64,000 nucleotides of DNA from Halovivax cerinus (GTDB lineage: Archaea; Halobacteriota; Halobacteria; Halobacteriales; Natrialbaceae), in contig NZ_CP101824.1 of NCBI RefSeq assembly GCF_024498195.1, positions 868,001-932,000 of the forward strand, given 5' to 3'. Shown piece after piece: positions 40,686 to 48,869 of the stretch. Numbering within the stretch: position 1 is the first letter of the stretch; each line of letters begins with the position of its first letter. A program made the translations under genes and the position numbers. Below the pieces are notes generated by a model. It worked only from the letters and a program-made list of their open reading frames with translations, had not been told where the DNA came from and made no database searches.

Positions 40686-41822
40686 ATGCCACCGACGCCA
40701 GTCATCGCGAAGGCGGTCCGAACGCCGCAAGGGAAAGACGGCGGCGTGTTCGCCGACGTCCGGAGCGAGGATCTCTCGATTCCGTTGATCGACCACATCC
40801 TCGAGGAGACCGGGCTCACGGGCGAGGACGTCGACGACCTCATGTGGGGGGTCGCCGGCCAGCGGGACGAACAGGACAACAACCTGGCCCGGGTGCTCTC
40901 GCTCCTCTCGGACCTCGGCGAGGGCGTTCCGGGGACGACGATCAACCGCTGGTGTGCCTCCTCGATGCAGGCGGTGATGTCCGCGTCGGACGCGATCCGG
41001 GCGGACCAGCGCGACTGTATCATCGCCGGCGGCGTCGAGAACATGTCACGCGTCCCGATGCAGGGCGCCGACCGGGCGCTCCACCCGCGCCTCACCGAGG
41101 AGTACGTCATCACCGACCTGATGATGGGGATGACTGCCGAGGAAGTCGCCGAGCGCTACGATGTCTCCCGGGAAGCACAGGACGAGTACGCCGCGACGAG
41201 CCAGCAGCGCGCGGTCGAGGCCACCGAGGAGGGGCGCTTCGACGAGCAGATCGTCCCGATCGAGACCGAGGAGGGGACGATCACCGAGGACGAAGGACTA
41301 CGCCCGGGCACCACGGCCGAGAAGCTGGCCGAACTCCCGCCGGTCTTCACCGGCGACGGCTCCGTCACCGCCGGTAACTCCTCACAGATCTCCGACGGTG
41401 CCGCCGCGCTCCTCGTCACGAGCGAGGCGTTCGCCGACGAACACGATCTGGAGGTCTTGGCCGAAGTCGGCGACAACAACGTCGCCGGCGTCGACCCGAC
41501 GGTGATGGGCATCGGTCCCGTTCCCGCCACCCGCGGCCTCCTCGAACGAACCGGCCGCGACATCGACGACTACGACCTCGTCGAACTAAACGAGGCCTTC
41601 GCCAGCCAGACCGTCTACGCGCGCGACGAACTCGGTATCGACCCCGAGATCTACAACGTCAACGGCGGCGCCATCGCCATCGGCCACCCGCTCGGGGCGT
41701 CCGGCGCCCGCTTGCCGGTCACGCTGATCCACGAACTCGCCCGGCGCGGGGGCGGCCGCGGCCTCGCGACGCTCTGTGTCGGCTTCGGACAAGGTGCGGC
41801 GATCGACTTCGTGGTTCGGTGA
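40686..41822 (+). CDS. Acetyl-CoA C-acyltransferase (thiolase)
   Basis: The 378 residues match thiolases. They show the nucleophile Cys90 in [12 protein letters not shown], the covering-loop region MSRVPMQG, the Asn-Glu active-site motif ELNEAFA, the His in [17 protein letters not shown] and the second Cys in CVGFGQGAA. The enzyme condenses or cleaves acyl-CoA plus acetyl-CoA in fatty-acid degradation or in mevalonate/PHA supply; the neighbourhood does not decide which. A TATA box TTTATAT at 40656-40662 is 30 nt before the ATG at 40686, so the transcript is leaderless. It is divergent from the DGWAW gene. Confidence 0.92.
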   Translation: MPPTPVIAKAVRTPQGKDGGVFADVRSEDLSIPLIDHILEETGLTGEDVDDLMWGVAGQRDEQDNNLARVLSLLSDLGEGVPGTTINRWCASSMQAVMSASDAIRADQRDCIIAGGVENMSRVPMQGADRALHPRLTEEYVITDLMMGMTAEEVAERYDVSREAQDEYAATSQQRAVEATEEGRFDEQIVPIETEEGTITEDEGLRPGTTAEKLAELPPVFTGDGSVTAGNSSQISDGAAALLVTSEAFADEHDLEVLAEVGDNNVAGVDPTVMGIGPVPATRGLLERTGRDIDDYDLVELNEAFASQTVYARDELGIDPEIYNVNGGAIAIGHPLGASGARLPVTLIHELARRGGGRGLATLCVGFGQGAAIDFVVR

Positions 41823-42098
41823 GGTAGCCGGCACGGTCATCTGTTGGTCCAGATTTTGCGAGCGGCGAGCCGGTTGGTCGTGACCGACCGACTCGAGTGA
41901 CGAGCGGGGAGGAACGACCCGCGAGTATCGAAGAGCGGGAGGCCGGCACGTAGTGGCGGTTACGCCGCCGAGCGAGACGAACGATGGTCGCGACAGGGTA
42001 CAGCGATCGACATCGTGGGGCAGCCGAGGGGCGAGGACACGAGCGACCGGGTACGAGTAGCGGCACCTGCTCACCCGTGGTACGTCCCCCGCGGCCGG

Positions 42099-43643
42099 TC
42101 ACACCGACTCGACGAGCGGTAGCGTCAGCGCCACGCGCGAGCCTTTCGCCGTGTTCTCGATCGACAGATCGCCGTCGCTGACGCGCATCAGGAACGACAT
42201 GAGCCAGAACCCGACGCCGCTACCGTGAGCGAGCGGCTCCTCGGTGTGTTCTCGCACCGGCGTGATCTCGGCCGGCGGGATCCCCGCCCCCGTGTCCTCG
42301 ACGACGATCGACGCGGTCTCGTCGGCCTCGTCCACCGCGGCAGAGACCGTCACCGACACGGGATCGTCGGTGTGGACGACGGCGTTCTCGACCGCGTTCG
42401 AGATCGCGATCGAGAGCTTCGGATGGGCGGTGACGAACCGATCGTCGGGGACCGATTCGACCGCGATCCGGGCGCCGGGGTGATCCGATTCGACGCGCTC
42501 GACGGCCTCGGCGACGACCGACGCGAGGCGGTGTCGCGTCGTCTCCCGGCTCTCCATCACGTCGTCGATCACCCGCGTCTTCTCCGCGTGCGCGAGCATC
42601 GTCTCGGCCACCTCGATCAGGCCCTCCGTCGCCGACTGCAACTGGTCGTCGTCGTACCGGCGCGCCCGCTCGCGGGCCGCCGTCGCGTGCCCCTTGATCA
42701 CGGTGAACGAGTTCCGGAGATTGTGCCGGAGCACGCGACTGTACACCGCCTTGAGCGTCTCGAGTTCCGACGAGCGCTCGGCGAGTTCCCGCTCTCGCTC
42801 GATGCGACGCAATGCCTCCTCGCTGTGGGCGGCGACGATGGAGACGAGTTCGACGTCCGTCTCGTCGAACGCGTACGTCGACTCGGATGGCGTCTGGATG
42901 ACGCCGTAGTCGCTGATCGGGACGAAGATGATCGATTTCCAGGGGTAGTCGTCCCGCATGACGGGGTGTTCGTCGCCGTCGTCGAGCCGGATCGCTTCGT
43001 CCCGTTCGTAGGCCCGGATGGCCAGAACGTCCTGCTCGTCGATCGTCGGTTCGATGTACCCGTCCGACGGAAATCCCGCCGATGCAGCGCCACGCACCAG
43101 TCGTCCATCCTCGATCAGCCCAACCATACATCGCTCCATGTTCAGGACGTCTTCGATCGCCGTGACGATGCGTTCACAGACCTCTCGGGCGTCGGTGCTC
43201 GCGTTGATCCGAATCGCCGCGTTGTGCAGCCCCTCTATCTGACGGCTGCGCGTCGCCAGCTCACGTTCCGTCTCGTCGCGTCGGGTGACGTCTCGCAACA
43301 TCACCAGCACGCAGTCGTCTCCGGGTAGCGGTGCGATCGAACCGGTGGCCGACTTCGTGACGCCGGTCCCGGTGACGAAGTCGTACGATCGTTCGGGAAC
43401 CGACTCGCCGGTGTCGACGACACGGTCGAAGCGAGATTTCGCTCGCGGTCGTTCTCGCGGCGGAAGGTACTCGAGGACGGACGTCCCGATCACCGACTCG
43501 ACCCCGCTCGCCTCGACGGCGTCGACCCACCGACGATTGCAGTGACGAACCTCGAACGTCGAATCCACGATCGCGTTGGCGAACGGAGCGCCGTCGACTA
43601 TTCGTTCGACGGCCTCGAACGACACGTCCCGGGAACCCGTCAC
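42099..43643 (-). CDS. PAS-GAF sensor histidine kinase
   Basis: The 514-residue soluble kinase has a PAS domain (~12-122), a GAF domain (~138-280), HisKA with His307 in SRVLRHNLRNSFTVIKGH, and HATPase_c with an N-box ISNAVENAVVHT, then EDTGAGI and HGSGVGFWLM. The HisKA/ATPase pair resembles the haloarchaeal HTR-like kinase group. It has no membrane segment; the signal is probably an intracellular ligand or redox state. No response regulator lies nearby. ATG 43643 gives an N-terminus that leads directly into PAS. Confidence 0.88.
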   Translation of the reverse strand: MTGSRDVSFEAVERIVDGAPFANAIVDSTFEVRHCNRRWVDAVEASGVESVIGTSVLEYLPPRERPRAKSRFDRVVDTGESVPERSYDFVTGTGVTKSATGSIAPLPGDDCVLVMLRDVTRRDETERELATRSRQIEGLHNAAIRINASTDAREVCERIVTAIEDVLNMERCMVGLIEDGRLVRGAASAGFPSDGYIEPTIDEQDVLAIRAYERDEAIRLDDGDEHPVMRDDYPWKSIIFVPISDYGVIQTPSESTYAFDETDVELVSIVAAHSEEALRRIERERELAERSSELETLKAVYSRVLRHNLRNSFTVIKGHATAARERARRYDDDQLQSATEGLIEVAETMLAHAEKTRVIDDVMESRETTRHRLASVVAEAVERVESDHPGARIAVESVPDDRFVTAHPKLSIAISNAVENAVVHTDDPVSVTVSAAVDEADETASIVVEDTGAGIPPAEITPVREHTEEPLAHGSGVGFWLMSFLMRVSDGDLSIENTAKGSRVALTLPLVESV

Positions 43644-43827
43644 TACCTACTGCCGGTGGTAGTCGGGGTAAAGTAGTTTCTGGCCGACGAACCCTGTGCA
43701 CGCCCGATATTCACAGTGTGCACCTCGACCAGTGTGGACCTCGACCATCGCCACGGGCAGCCTGAGTGGGCGGCCCAGGGTCGTAGCCGGTGAGAAGGGT
43801 TTACCGACCACGGGTCGAACGAGGCGC

Positions 43828-44160
43828 ATGGTCGATCCGCTGGTCGTCTTCCTGATCGCAGTCCCCGTCTGGATCCAGCTCCTGCTGGCTGCGTTCGTCC
43901 ACTACGACGCGGGCGACATCGGGATGAACGCACGCAAGTGGGCGGCGATCGTCGGGGTGATCCCGATCGCCGGCCTCGCGGTCTACCTGCTCGCACGCAG
44001 CGAGCACTTCTACGATCCCGCGTCGGACCCGTACCGCGAACGCACGCACGAGATCCACCCGTCTAGGCGGGACGAGCCCCCAGATCCGGCCACCAACGGA
44101 CGTCGAGCGGAGCCGGCGCGAGGGCCGAACGACGAACGCGACGACGGACCCGATCGGTAA
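43828..44160 (+). CDS. Small two-helix membrane protein with polar tail
   Basis: The 110 residues have two hydrophobic segments (~3-24 PLVVFLIAVPVWIQLLLAAFVH and ~37-56 WAAIVGVIPIAGLAVYLLA) joined by YDAGDIGMNARK, then a hydrophilic, Arg/Asp/Pro-rich C-terminal tail of ~50 residues. The layout resembles phospholipase-D N-domain-like or YqjK-type small membrane proteins in haloarchaea; no function is assignable. ATG 43828 directly precedes the hydrophobic start. Confidence 0.65.
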   Translation: MVDPLVVFLIAVPVWIQLLLAAFVHYDAGDIGMNARKWAAIVGVIPIAGLAVYLLARSEHFYDPASDPYRERTHEIHPSRRDEPPDPATNGRRAEPARGPNDERDDGPDR

Positions 44161-44271
44161 CGCCGGCGACGGCCGGCCGGCGCGGTTCTCGGCCACGACG
44201 CCAACCGAAACGGCAGATAGCGTCCGCCACGGCCGGGAGTTTCATCCGGTCGCCGGTCCGATCCGGGTACG

Positions 44272-45234
44272 ATGGCCGAGTCCCTCACCTGGTCGTTCGA
44301 CGCGACGACCAACCGGACGCTCCGGGTGCTCGGCTGGAGCCAGCTCGTCCTGGTCGACGCGTGGGTGCTGCTCGGAACCGGACTGCTCCTCGGTTCCGCC
44401 GTCGTCCCCGTCGAGATCGGGCCAGTCGCCGGGTTCGTCACGGTGCTCCTCGCGATCGGTCGGACGGCGGCGTGGCTCGACTCCGACGGCGTCTGGCTCG
44501 ACGGCGTCGAGCGCGACCTCGCGACGATCGACAGTCAGCTCGACGCTCGGGCCCGATTCGAAGATCGACGACCGGCCGCGGACAGCGCCGTCGACGCACT
44601 CGTCGGAACGGTCCACGAGAGACGACGGGTACTGGCACCGATGGCCGCCGTCCTCGCCGGCGTCGGCGCGTACGCGGTCGGCTACGCGCTCGTCGGCACT
44701 GCGGTCGTCGCCGTGGCCGCGATCGCCGCCATCGGTGGCGGCCTCCTCGGGGTGCTGCTGGATCACGGACGCGCTCGCGGCGCGGTCGATCCCGACGTCG
44801 GACGGGTGACCTACCGCGGCCGGAGCCGGTCGCTGTCGTCGATCACGGGCCAGGTGACGATCCCCCTGGGCGCGATCACGCTGCTTCGTTGCCGGGGACC
44901 GGCCGGGCTCGACGAACCGACGTGGCTCGCCGTCCCGACGAACCGGCTCGCGGACGGGAAAACGGCCCTCACAACCGATCCGGACGGAACGGGCGCATTC
45001 GATGACGACGGTACACGGAGGGGTCGCTGGCAACACAGGTTCGGGCCGAGGCTGGCGCTTCTCGCGAGCGGCGTCTCGATCGTAGTACTCGTCGTCGCGT
45101 TCGGCCGAGCGACCGTTCGACCCACGCTCACCACCGGACTCGCCGCCGTCGCGGTGGTCGTGACCGTCGCCACGATCGTGCTGGCACTCGTGCTGGTGCT
45201 CGGCGGTCTTCGCGAACGGGCGCGTCGGCAGTGA
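44272..45234 (+). CDS. Haloarchaeal membrane protein of unknown function
   Basis: The 320-residue protein has hydrophobic segments at ~22-42 and 46-66, a soluble helical loop (SDGVWLDGVERDLATIDSQLDARARFEDR), a further pair at ~120-160, a soluble domain (~165-255) with RVTYRGRSRSLSSITGQV, and two final segments (~262-312). No catalytic motif is visible. It lies between a small membrane protein and the M20 hydrolase, all rightward, but gaps of ~90-110 bp leave operon membership uncertain. Confidence 0.65.
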   Translation: MAESLTWSFDATTNRTLRVLGWSQLVLVDAWVLLGTGLLLGSAVVPVEIGPVAGFVTVLLAIGRTAAWLDSDGVWLDGVERDLATIDSQLDARARFEDRRPAADSAVDALVGTVHERRRVLAPMAAVLAGVGAYAVGYALVGTAVVAVAAIAAIGGGLLGVLLDHGRARGAVDPDVGRVTYRGRSRSLSSITGQVTIPLGAITLLRCRGPAGLDEPTWLAVPTNRLADGKTALTTDPDGTGAFDDDGTRRGRWQHRFGPRLALLASGVSIVVLVVAFGRATVRPTLTTGLAAVAVVVTVATIVLALVLVLGGLRERARRQ

Positions 45235-45321
45235 CGATGCCCGTTCGTCGCGGCCCGCGATCGGCGGCGTCTCGGCTGCCGTCGACCCAACGGTCAATGT
45301 GTCGGAGTGCGAAGTCCGCGT

Positions 45322-46575
45322 ATGACCGTCGAACAGGACCGACTTCGGGCGGACATCGAGGCGAACGCGACGTTCGGAGCGGTCGAGACCGAAGCGGGGC
45401 ACGGCCGGACGGTGTACGCGGGAACGGAGGCCAATCGACGGGCGCGAGACCGACTCGTCGAACGAATGGAAGACGCAGATCTCGACGTCGTCGTCGATCC
45501 TGTCGGGACTATTCTCGGCGTCTGGACGCCACCGACGGCGGATCCGGACGCCGCCCCAGTCGTCGCGGGCAGCCACCTCGATTCGGTGCCGCAGGGCGGC
45601 ATCTTCGACGGCCCGCTCGGCGTCTACGCGGCCCTCGAGGCGGTCAGATCGCTGCAGGCGCGCGAGGTCGCCGTCGAGCGGCCGATCGGCGTCGTCTCGT
45701 TCACCGAGGAGGAGGGCGCCCGCTTCGGCGGCGGCATGCTCGGGTCCGCGGTCGCGACCGGACAGCGACGCGTCGAGGACGCGCTCGCGCTCGAAGACGA
45801 CGAGGGGGTGACGCTCGCCGACGCCCTCGACGGGATCGGCTACCGCGGCGAGACGGCGATCGACGCGAGTGAGTGGGACGCCTTCCTCGAACTGCACGTC
45901 GAACAGGACACGCGCCTCGAGGCCGCGGACGTTCCCGCCGGGATCGTGACGACGATCACGGGCATCGCCCAGGCCGACGCACGGTTCGATGGGGAGGCGA
46001 ACCACGCCGGGGCGACGCCCATGGACGCGCGCCGCGACGCCCTCGCCGCCGCCAGCGAGTTCGTCCTGGCAGTCGAGGAAGCGGGGCGGACCGAGGCCGA
46101 CGCGGGCGACAACACGGCCGTCGCGACCGTAGGATCGGCCGCAGTGGCGCCCAACGGGACGAACGTCGTCCCCGGCGCGGTCGACCTGGGCGTCGACGTC
46201 CGCGACGTGGAGCGGGGGTCGATGGAACGCATCTTCGCACGACTCGACGACGCGCTCGACAGTATCGCCGACGAACGGCTCGTCGACACGTCCTTCGAAC
46301 GCGTCCTCGACGTGGACCCAGCGCCGATGAGCGACCGCTGTCGAGACGCGCTCGAATCCGGTGCGGAGGCGGCGGGGGTCGAGACGATGGCGATGCACTC
46401 GGGTGCCGCACACGACGCGATGCGCGTCTCACGGGTGACCGACGCCGGAATGCTCTTTGCCCCCTCGCGCGACGGGCTCTCGCACAACCCGCGCGAGTGG
46501 ACCGACTGGGCCGACTGCGCGGCGGCGACGCGGGTGCTAGAACGGGCGATTGGCGTCCTCGGCTCCGCGGAATAA
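45322..46575 (+). CDS. M20-family amidohydrolase (N-carbamoyl-amino-acid hydrolase/allantoate amidohydrolase type)
   Basis: The 417 residues belong to the M20/hydantoinase-carbamoylase group. The di-metal site is visible in GSHLDSVPQGGIFDGPLG (His and Asp ligands), FTEEEGARFGGGMLGS (catalytic and ligand Glu), ELHVEQDTRLEA (His ligand) and SGAAHDAM (last His). The dimerisation domain is in the middle (~215-330) with FDGEANHAGATPMDARRDA. Family members release ammonia and CO2 from N-carbamoyl-amino acids or allantoate. The exact substrate is unresolved. ATG 45322 is used; an in-frame start five codons upstream is less likely. Confidence 0.88.
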   Translation: MTVEQDRLRADIEANATFGAVETEAGHGRTVYAGTEANRRARDRLVERMEDADLDVVVDPVGTILGVWTPPTADPDAAPVVAGSHLDSVPQGGIFDGPLGVYAALEAVRSLQAREVAVERPIGVVSFTEEEGARFGGGMLGSAVATGQRRVEDALALEDDEGVTLADALDGIGYRGETAIDASEWDAFLELHVEQDTRLEAADVPAGIVTTITGIAQADARFDGEANHAGATPMDARRDALAAASEFVLAVEEAGRTEADAGDNTAVATVGSAAVAPNGTNVVPGAVDLGVDVRDVERGSMERIFARLDDALDSIADERLVDTSFERVLDVDPAPMSDRCRDALESGAEAAGVETMAMHSGAAHDAMRVSRVTDAGMLFAPSRDGLSHNPREWTDWADCAAATRVLERAIGVLGSAE

Positions 46576-46728
46576 CGCACTCGTCACCGACCGACACGGA
46601 ACGGGAGGCACGACAACTGCCGGTGGGCGATTGGCGCCCAAATCGACGAGCACAGTGCAGTCGCTGCGATGCGACGCCAGCAAAACGTCTGGACGACGGT
46701 ACGCGGCCGATACGCACCAGTACCTACG

Positions 46729-47766
46729 TTAACACGTCACGGTCGATATTTCCCACGTGTGACTCTCCTCGTCGTACGGCATCCCCCCGCCGCCGATCCA
46801 TTCGGCTTCGGCCGACAGCTGGACGATCGTCTGCTTGGACGAGCAATCTGCCCGGTCGGAGACGACGTGACTGCCGGGATGTAACCAGTGGGTACCGCCT
46901 CCGAGGCCGCCGATAATACCGCCTTGCGTCCAGGTGATCGTCGGTCCGTCGTTGTCCAGCGACTGGGTGATGCCGTTGTCGACGGTGAAGGACCACGACA
47001 ACGGATCGAGTACGTCTCCGAGCGAGACGTCGAACGATCCGCTGCCGCTGGAGGTCGGTTCGGCAGTGTGGACGTCTTCGTCCCCTAGCTCGCTTACGTC
47101 CCAGTCGTGGGCGACCTCGAACTTCGAGGTCGCCATACTCTGTTCGGGTGCCGTCGCCGACCGGGATCGGAAACTGTTGTGCTCGTCGCCATCTTCTCGA
47201 ATCCGATACCACTCGTAGTTGTTTATCACCGTCCCAAACGTACTGTCGGCGCTCGCCTGATTGTCCTTGACGAAGTTCCAGTCGCCACCGTAGTCCGTCT
47301 CCGATGCCAGTGGAGACACGTCGGCGATGGTTCCCTCGTCCTCGAAGGCGGCCCGTTTCATCTCGCCACGCGTATGCGCCTTCGCCTCCCGGTCCTTCGT
47401 CGCACCGCCGTAGAATTCGCTCAGGTGACCGCGGCCGTCGATCCTGGCGACGTACTCCACGATGCGGACGTCGTCTCCAAAAACGGGCCTGGACCGCGTA
47501 TCGAGTACCGAATCGTCCGCGCGAGCGTGCGAACGAACGGTCCGCCCCAGTTCGTCCTGCGCTTCTTCGAACGTGATCGGACTACCGTACGAGCCTTCGA
47601 GTCGAACGACCGTGTGAGTGTCCGGCGTCGCGGTCCCTGGAATCGCTGCGCCGACCGCGAGCAGGGCCGCCGATCCCGATCCCCGAAGAAGGCTCCTGCG
47701 CGAAACGCCATCCGTCTCCACCGCATCAGTCGATTCGGCACCGCTCTGGTCATTTCTATCGACCAT
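46729..47766 (-). CDS. Tat-exported protein of unknown function
   Basis: The 345 residues begin with a clear twin-arginine signal (VSRRSLLRGSGSAALLAVGAAIPGTATP), and the rest is hydrophilic with a central (ADSTFGTVINNYEWYRIRED) and a C-terminal beta-rich part ending in IVQLSAEAEWIGGGGMPYDEESHTWEISTVTC. There are just two cysteines in the mature part, in DCSSKQT and at the C-terminus, possibly a disulfide. No family is recognised. The ATG at 47766 is chosen; a minus-strand TATA box TTTTTATACT at 47787-47796 lies ~27 nt before it, so the transcript is leaderless. It converges on the M20 gene. Confidence 0.72.
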   Translation of the reverse strand: MVDRNDQSGAESTDAVETDGVSRRSLLRGSGSAALLAVGAAIPGTATPDTHTVVRLEGSYGSPITFEEAQDELGRTVRSHARADDSVLDTRSRPVFGDDVRIVEYVARIDGRGHLSEFYGGATKDREAKAHTRGEMKRAAFEDEGTIADVSPLASETDYGGDWNFVKDNQASADSTFGTVINNYEWYRIREDGDEHNSFRSRSATAPEQSMATSKFEVAHDWDVSELGDEDVHTAEPTSSGSGSFDVSLGDVLDPLSWSFTVDNGITQSLDNDGPTITWTQGGIIGGLGGGTHWLHPGSHVVSDRADCSSKQTIVQLSAEAEWIGGGGMPYDEESHTWEISTVTC

Positions 47767-48083
47767 ATCCAAGTCACAATATCATAGTATAAAAATATTA
47801 CCGAAAGAGAGTATATTGAAGTGGCGACGGTTCGAGTACGAGAGTAGCTGACAGTAGCCGGGCGCAGTGGAAGACACGGTTGGATGGGAGAAGGCGACGA
47901 GACGAAGTGAGATCGGAGTCGCTCCAACGGCGTACGGTTCTAGCCGTGACCGGCACGATGGGCCGAATGAGGCCGATAAATGACACCGTAGCCGGTCGCA
48001 AGGGGACGGTACCGAGACCGAGCCCCGATGCGCGCTCCGTACCGGCACCATAACAACACACTCACGGGACCGCTGAACGGACG
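47767..48083. promoter_or_regulatory. Divergent intergenic region with strong AT-rich promoter at its left end
   Basis: The 317 bp hold no gene I can support. The AT-rich stretch 47775-47820 (ATATCATAGTATAAAAATATTACC) carries the promoter of the Tat-exported protein. The right part, before the YdjM-type gene, contains ATAACAACACAC near 48051 but no obvious TATA. Confidence 0.5.
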
Positions 48084-48683
48084 ATGTGGCCCTGGGAACA
48101 CGTCCTCGTCGGGTATCTCGCCTACTCGCTGTTATCTCACCTGTGGTGGCGCGACCGGCCGGGCGGGACCGAGACGGTGGCCGTCGCCGTCGGCGCGCTC
48201 CTGCCGGACCTCGTCGACAAGCCGCTGGCCTGGGAGTTCGGCGTCTTCGAGTCGGGGTACGCGCTCGGCCACTCGCTCCTCTTCGCCCTCCCGCTCTCGA
48301 TCGTCGCCGGGGTGGTGGCGGGGCGCCTCGGACGAGTGCGAGCCGGAGTCGCCCTCGCAGTCGGCTACCTATTGCACCTCCCGGGAGACCTCCTCTACGG
48401 GTACGTCCAGGAAGGCGTGGTCCACACGAGCAGCCTGCTCTGGCCGATCGAGCGCGGTCCGAACCCGGCCACGCCGCCCGGCTTCCGGGAGCAGGTCGCG
48501 TACTTCCTCGGTGAGTACCGCGACGAACTCGCGAGCGGCGACCTCTCGACGTACGTCCTGATACAATTCGGACTGGCAGGACTCGTCGTGGTCCTCTGGC
48601 TCTACGACGGTGCACCAGTCCTTCGCGAGTTCTTCCGCGCCGCAAAGCGCCTGGGCCACCGGTTTCTGACGGTCATTGGGTGA
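48084..48683 (+). CDS. YdjM-type membrane-bound metal-dependent hydrolase family protein
   Basis: The 199-residue membrane protein has ~5 hydrophobic helices. Family marks are the N-terminal WPWEHVLVGYLAYSLL, GALLPDLVDKPLAWEFGVF, YALGHSLLFALPLS and YLLHLPGDLLYG, with conserved His and Asp residues (H-x11, LPDL-D-K, GHS, H-x-x-x-D) that resemble the LexA-regulated YdjM family. In haloarchaea the function is unknown. ATG 48084 fits the W-P-W-E-H start. Confidence 0.8.
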   Translation: MWPWEHVLVGYLAYSLLSHLWWRDRPGGTETVAVAVGALLPDLVDKPLAWEFGVFESGYALGHSLLFALPLSIVAGVVAGRLGRVRAGVALAVGYLLHLPGDLLYGYVQEGVVHTSSLLWPIERGPNPATPPGFREQVAYFLGEYRDELASGDLSTYVLIQFGLAGLVVVLWLYDGAPVLREFFRAAKRLGHRFLTVIG

Positions 48684-48750
48684 CGTCGGAACGGGAGGAG
48701 ACGTAGCATCCGCAACCGCCAGTGCGGGCAGTGCCTGCGGAGGCGGCTGT

Positions 48751-48824
48751 TTCCTCGAAGTGTTTCGTCGAGGAAGTTCGGGCCAGCGGCCTGCAACTGA
48801 ATGCCGTGGCGGCGTCGCCGCCAC
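48751..48824. terminator. Two hairpins between convergent genes, possible bidirectional terminator
   Basis: TTCCTCGA (48751-48758) and TCGAGGAA (48768-48775) form an 8-bp perfect stem with 9-nt loop. GTGGCGGCG (48806-48814) and CGCCGCCAC (48816-48824) form a second, nearly loopless dyad. Both lie in the 186-bp gap where a rightward and a leftward gene end. Haloarchaeal termination usually needs T-runs, which are weak here, so the role is a guess. Confidence 0.4.
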
Positions 48825-48869
48825 GCGGGTCGCGCGGAGCACGATCCCGTTCACGCAAACCGTTCGTCG

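Noticed and set aside
44242-46413. 723-codon minus-strand frame opposite the membrane protein and the M20 hydrolase
   Set aside because: It spans two real genes and the gap between them, lacks any motif, and is the antisense of metal-site motifs of the M20 enzyme.
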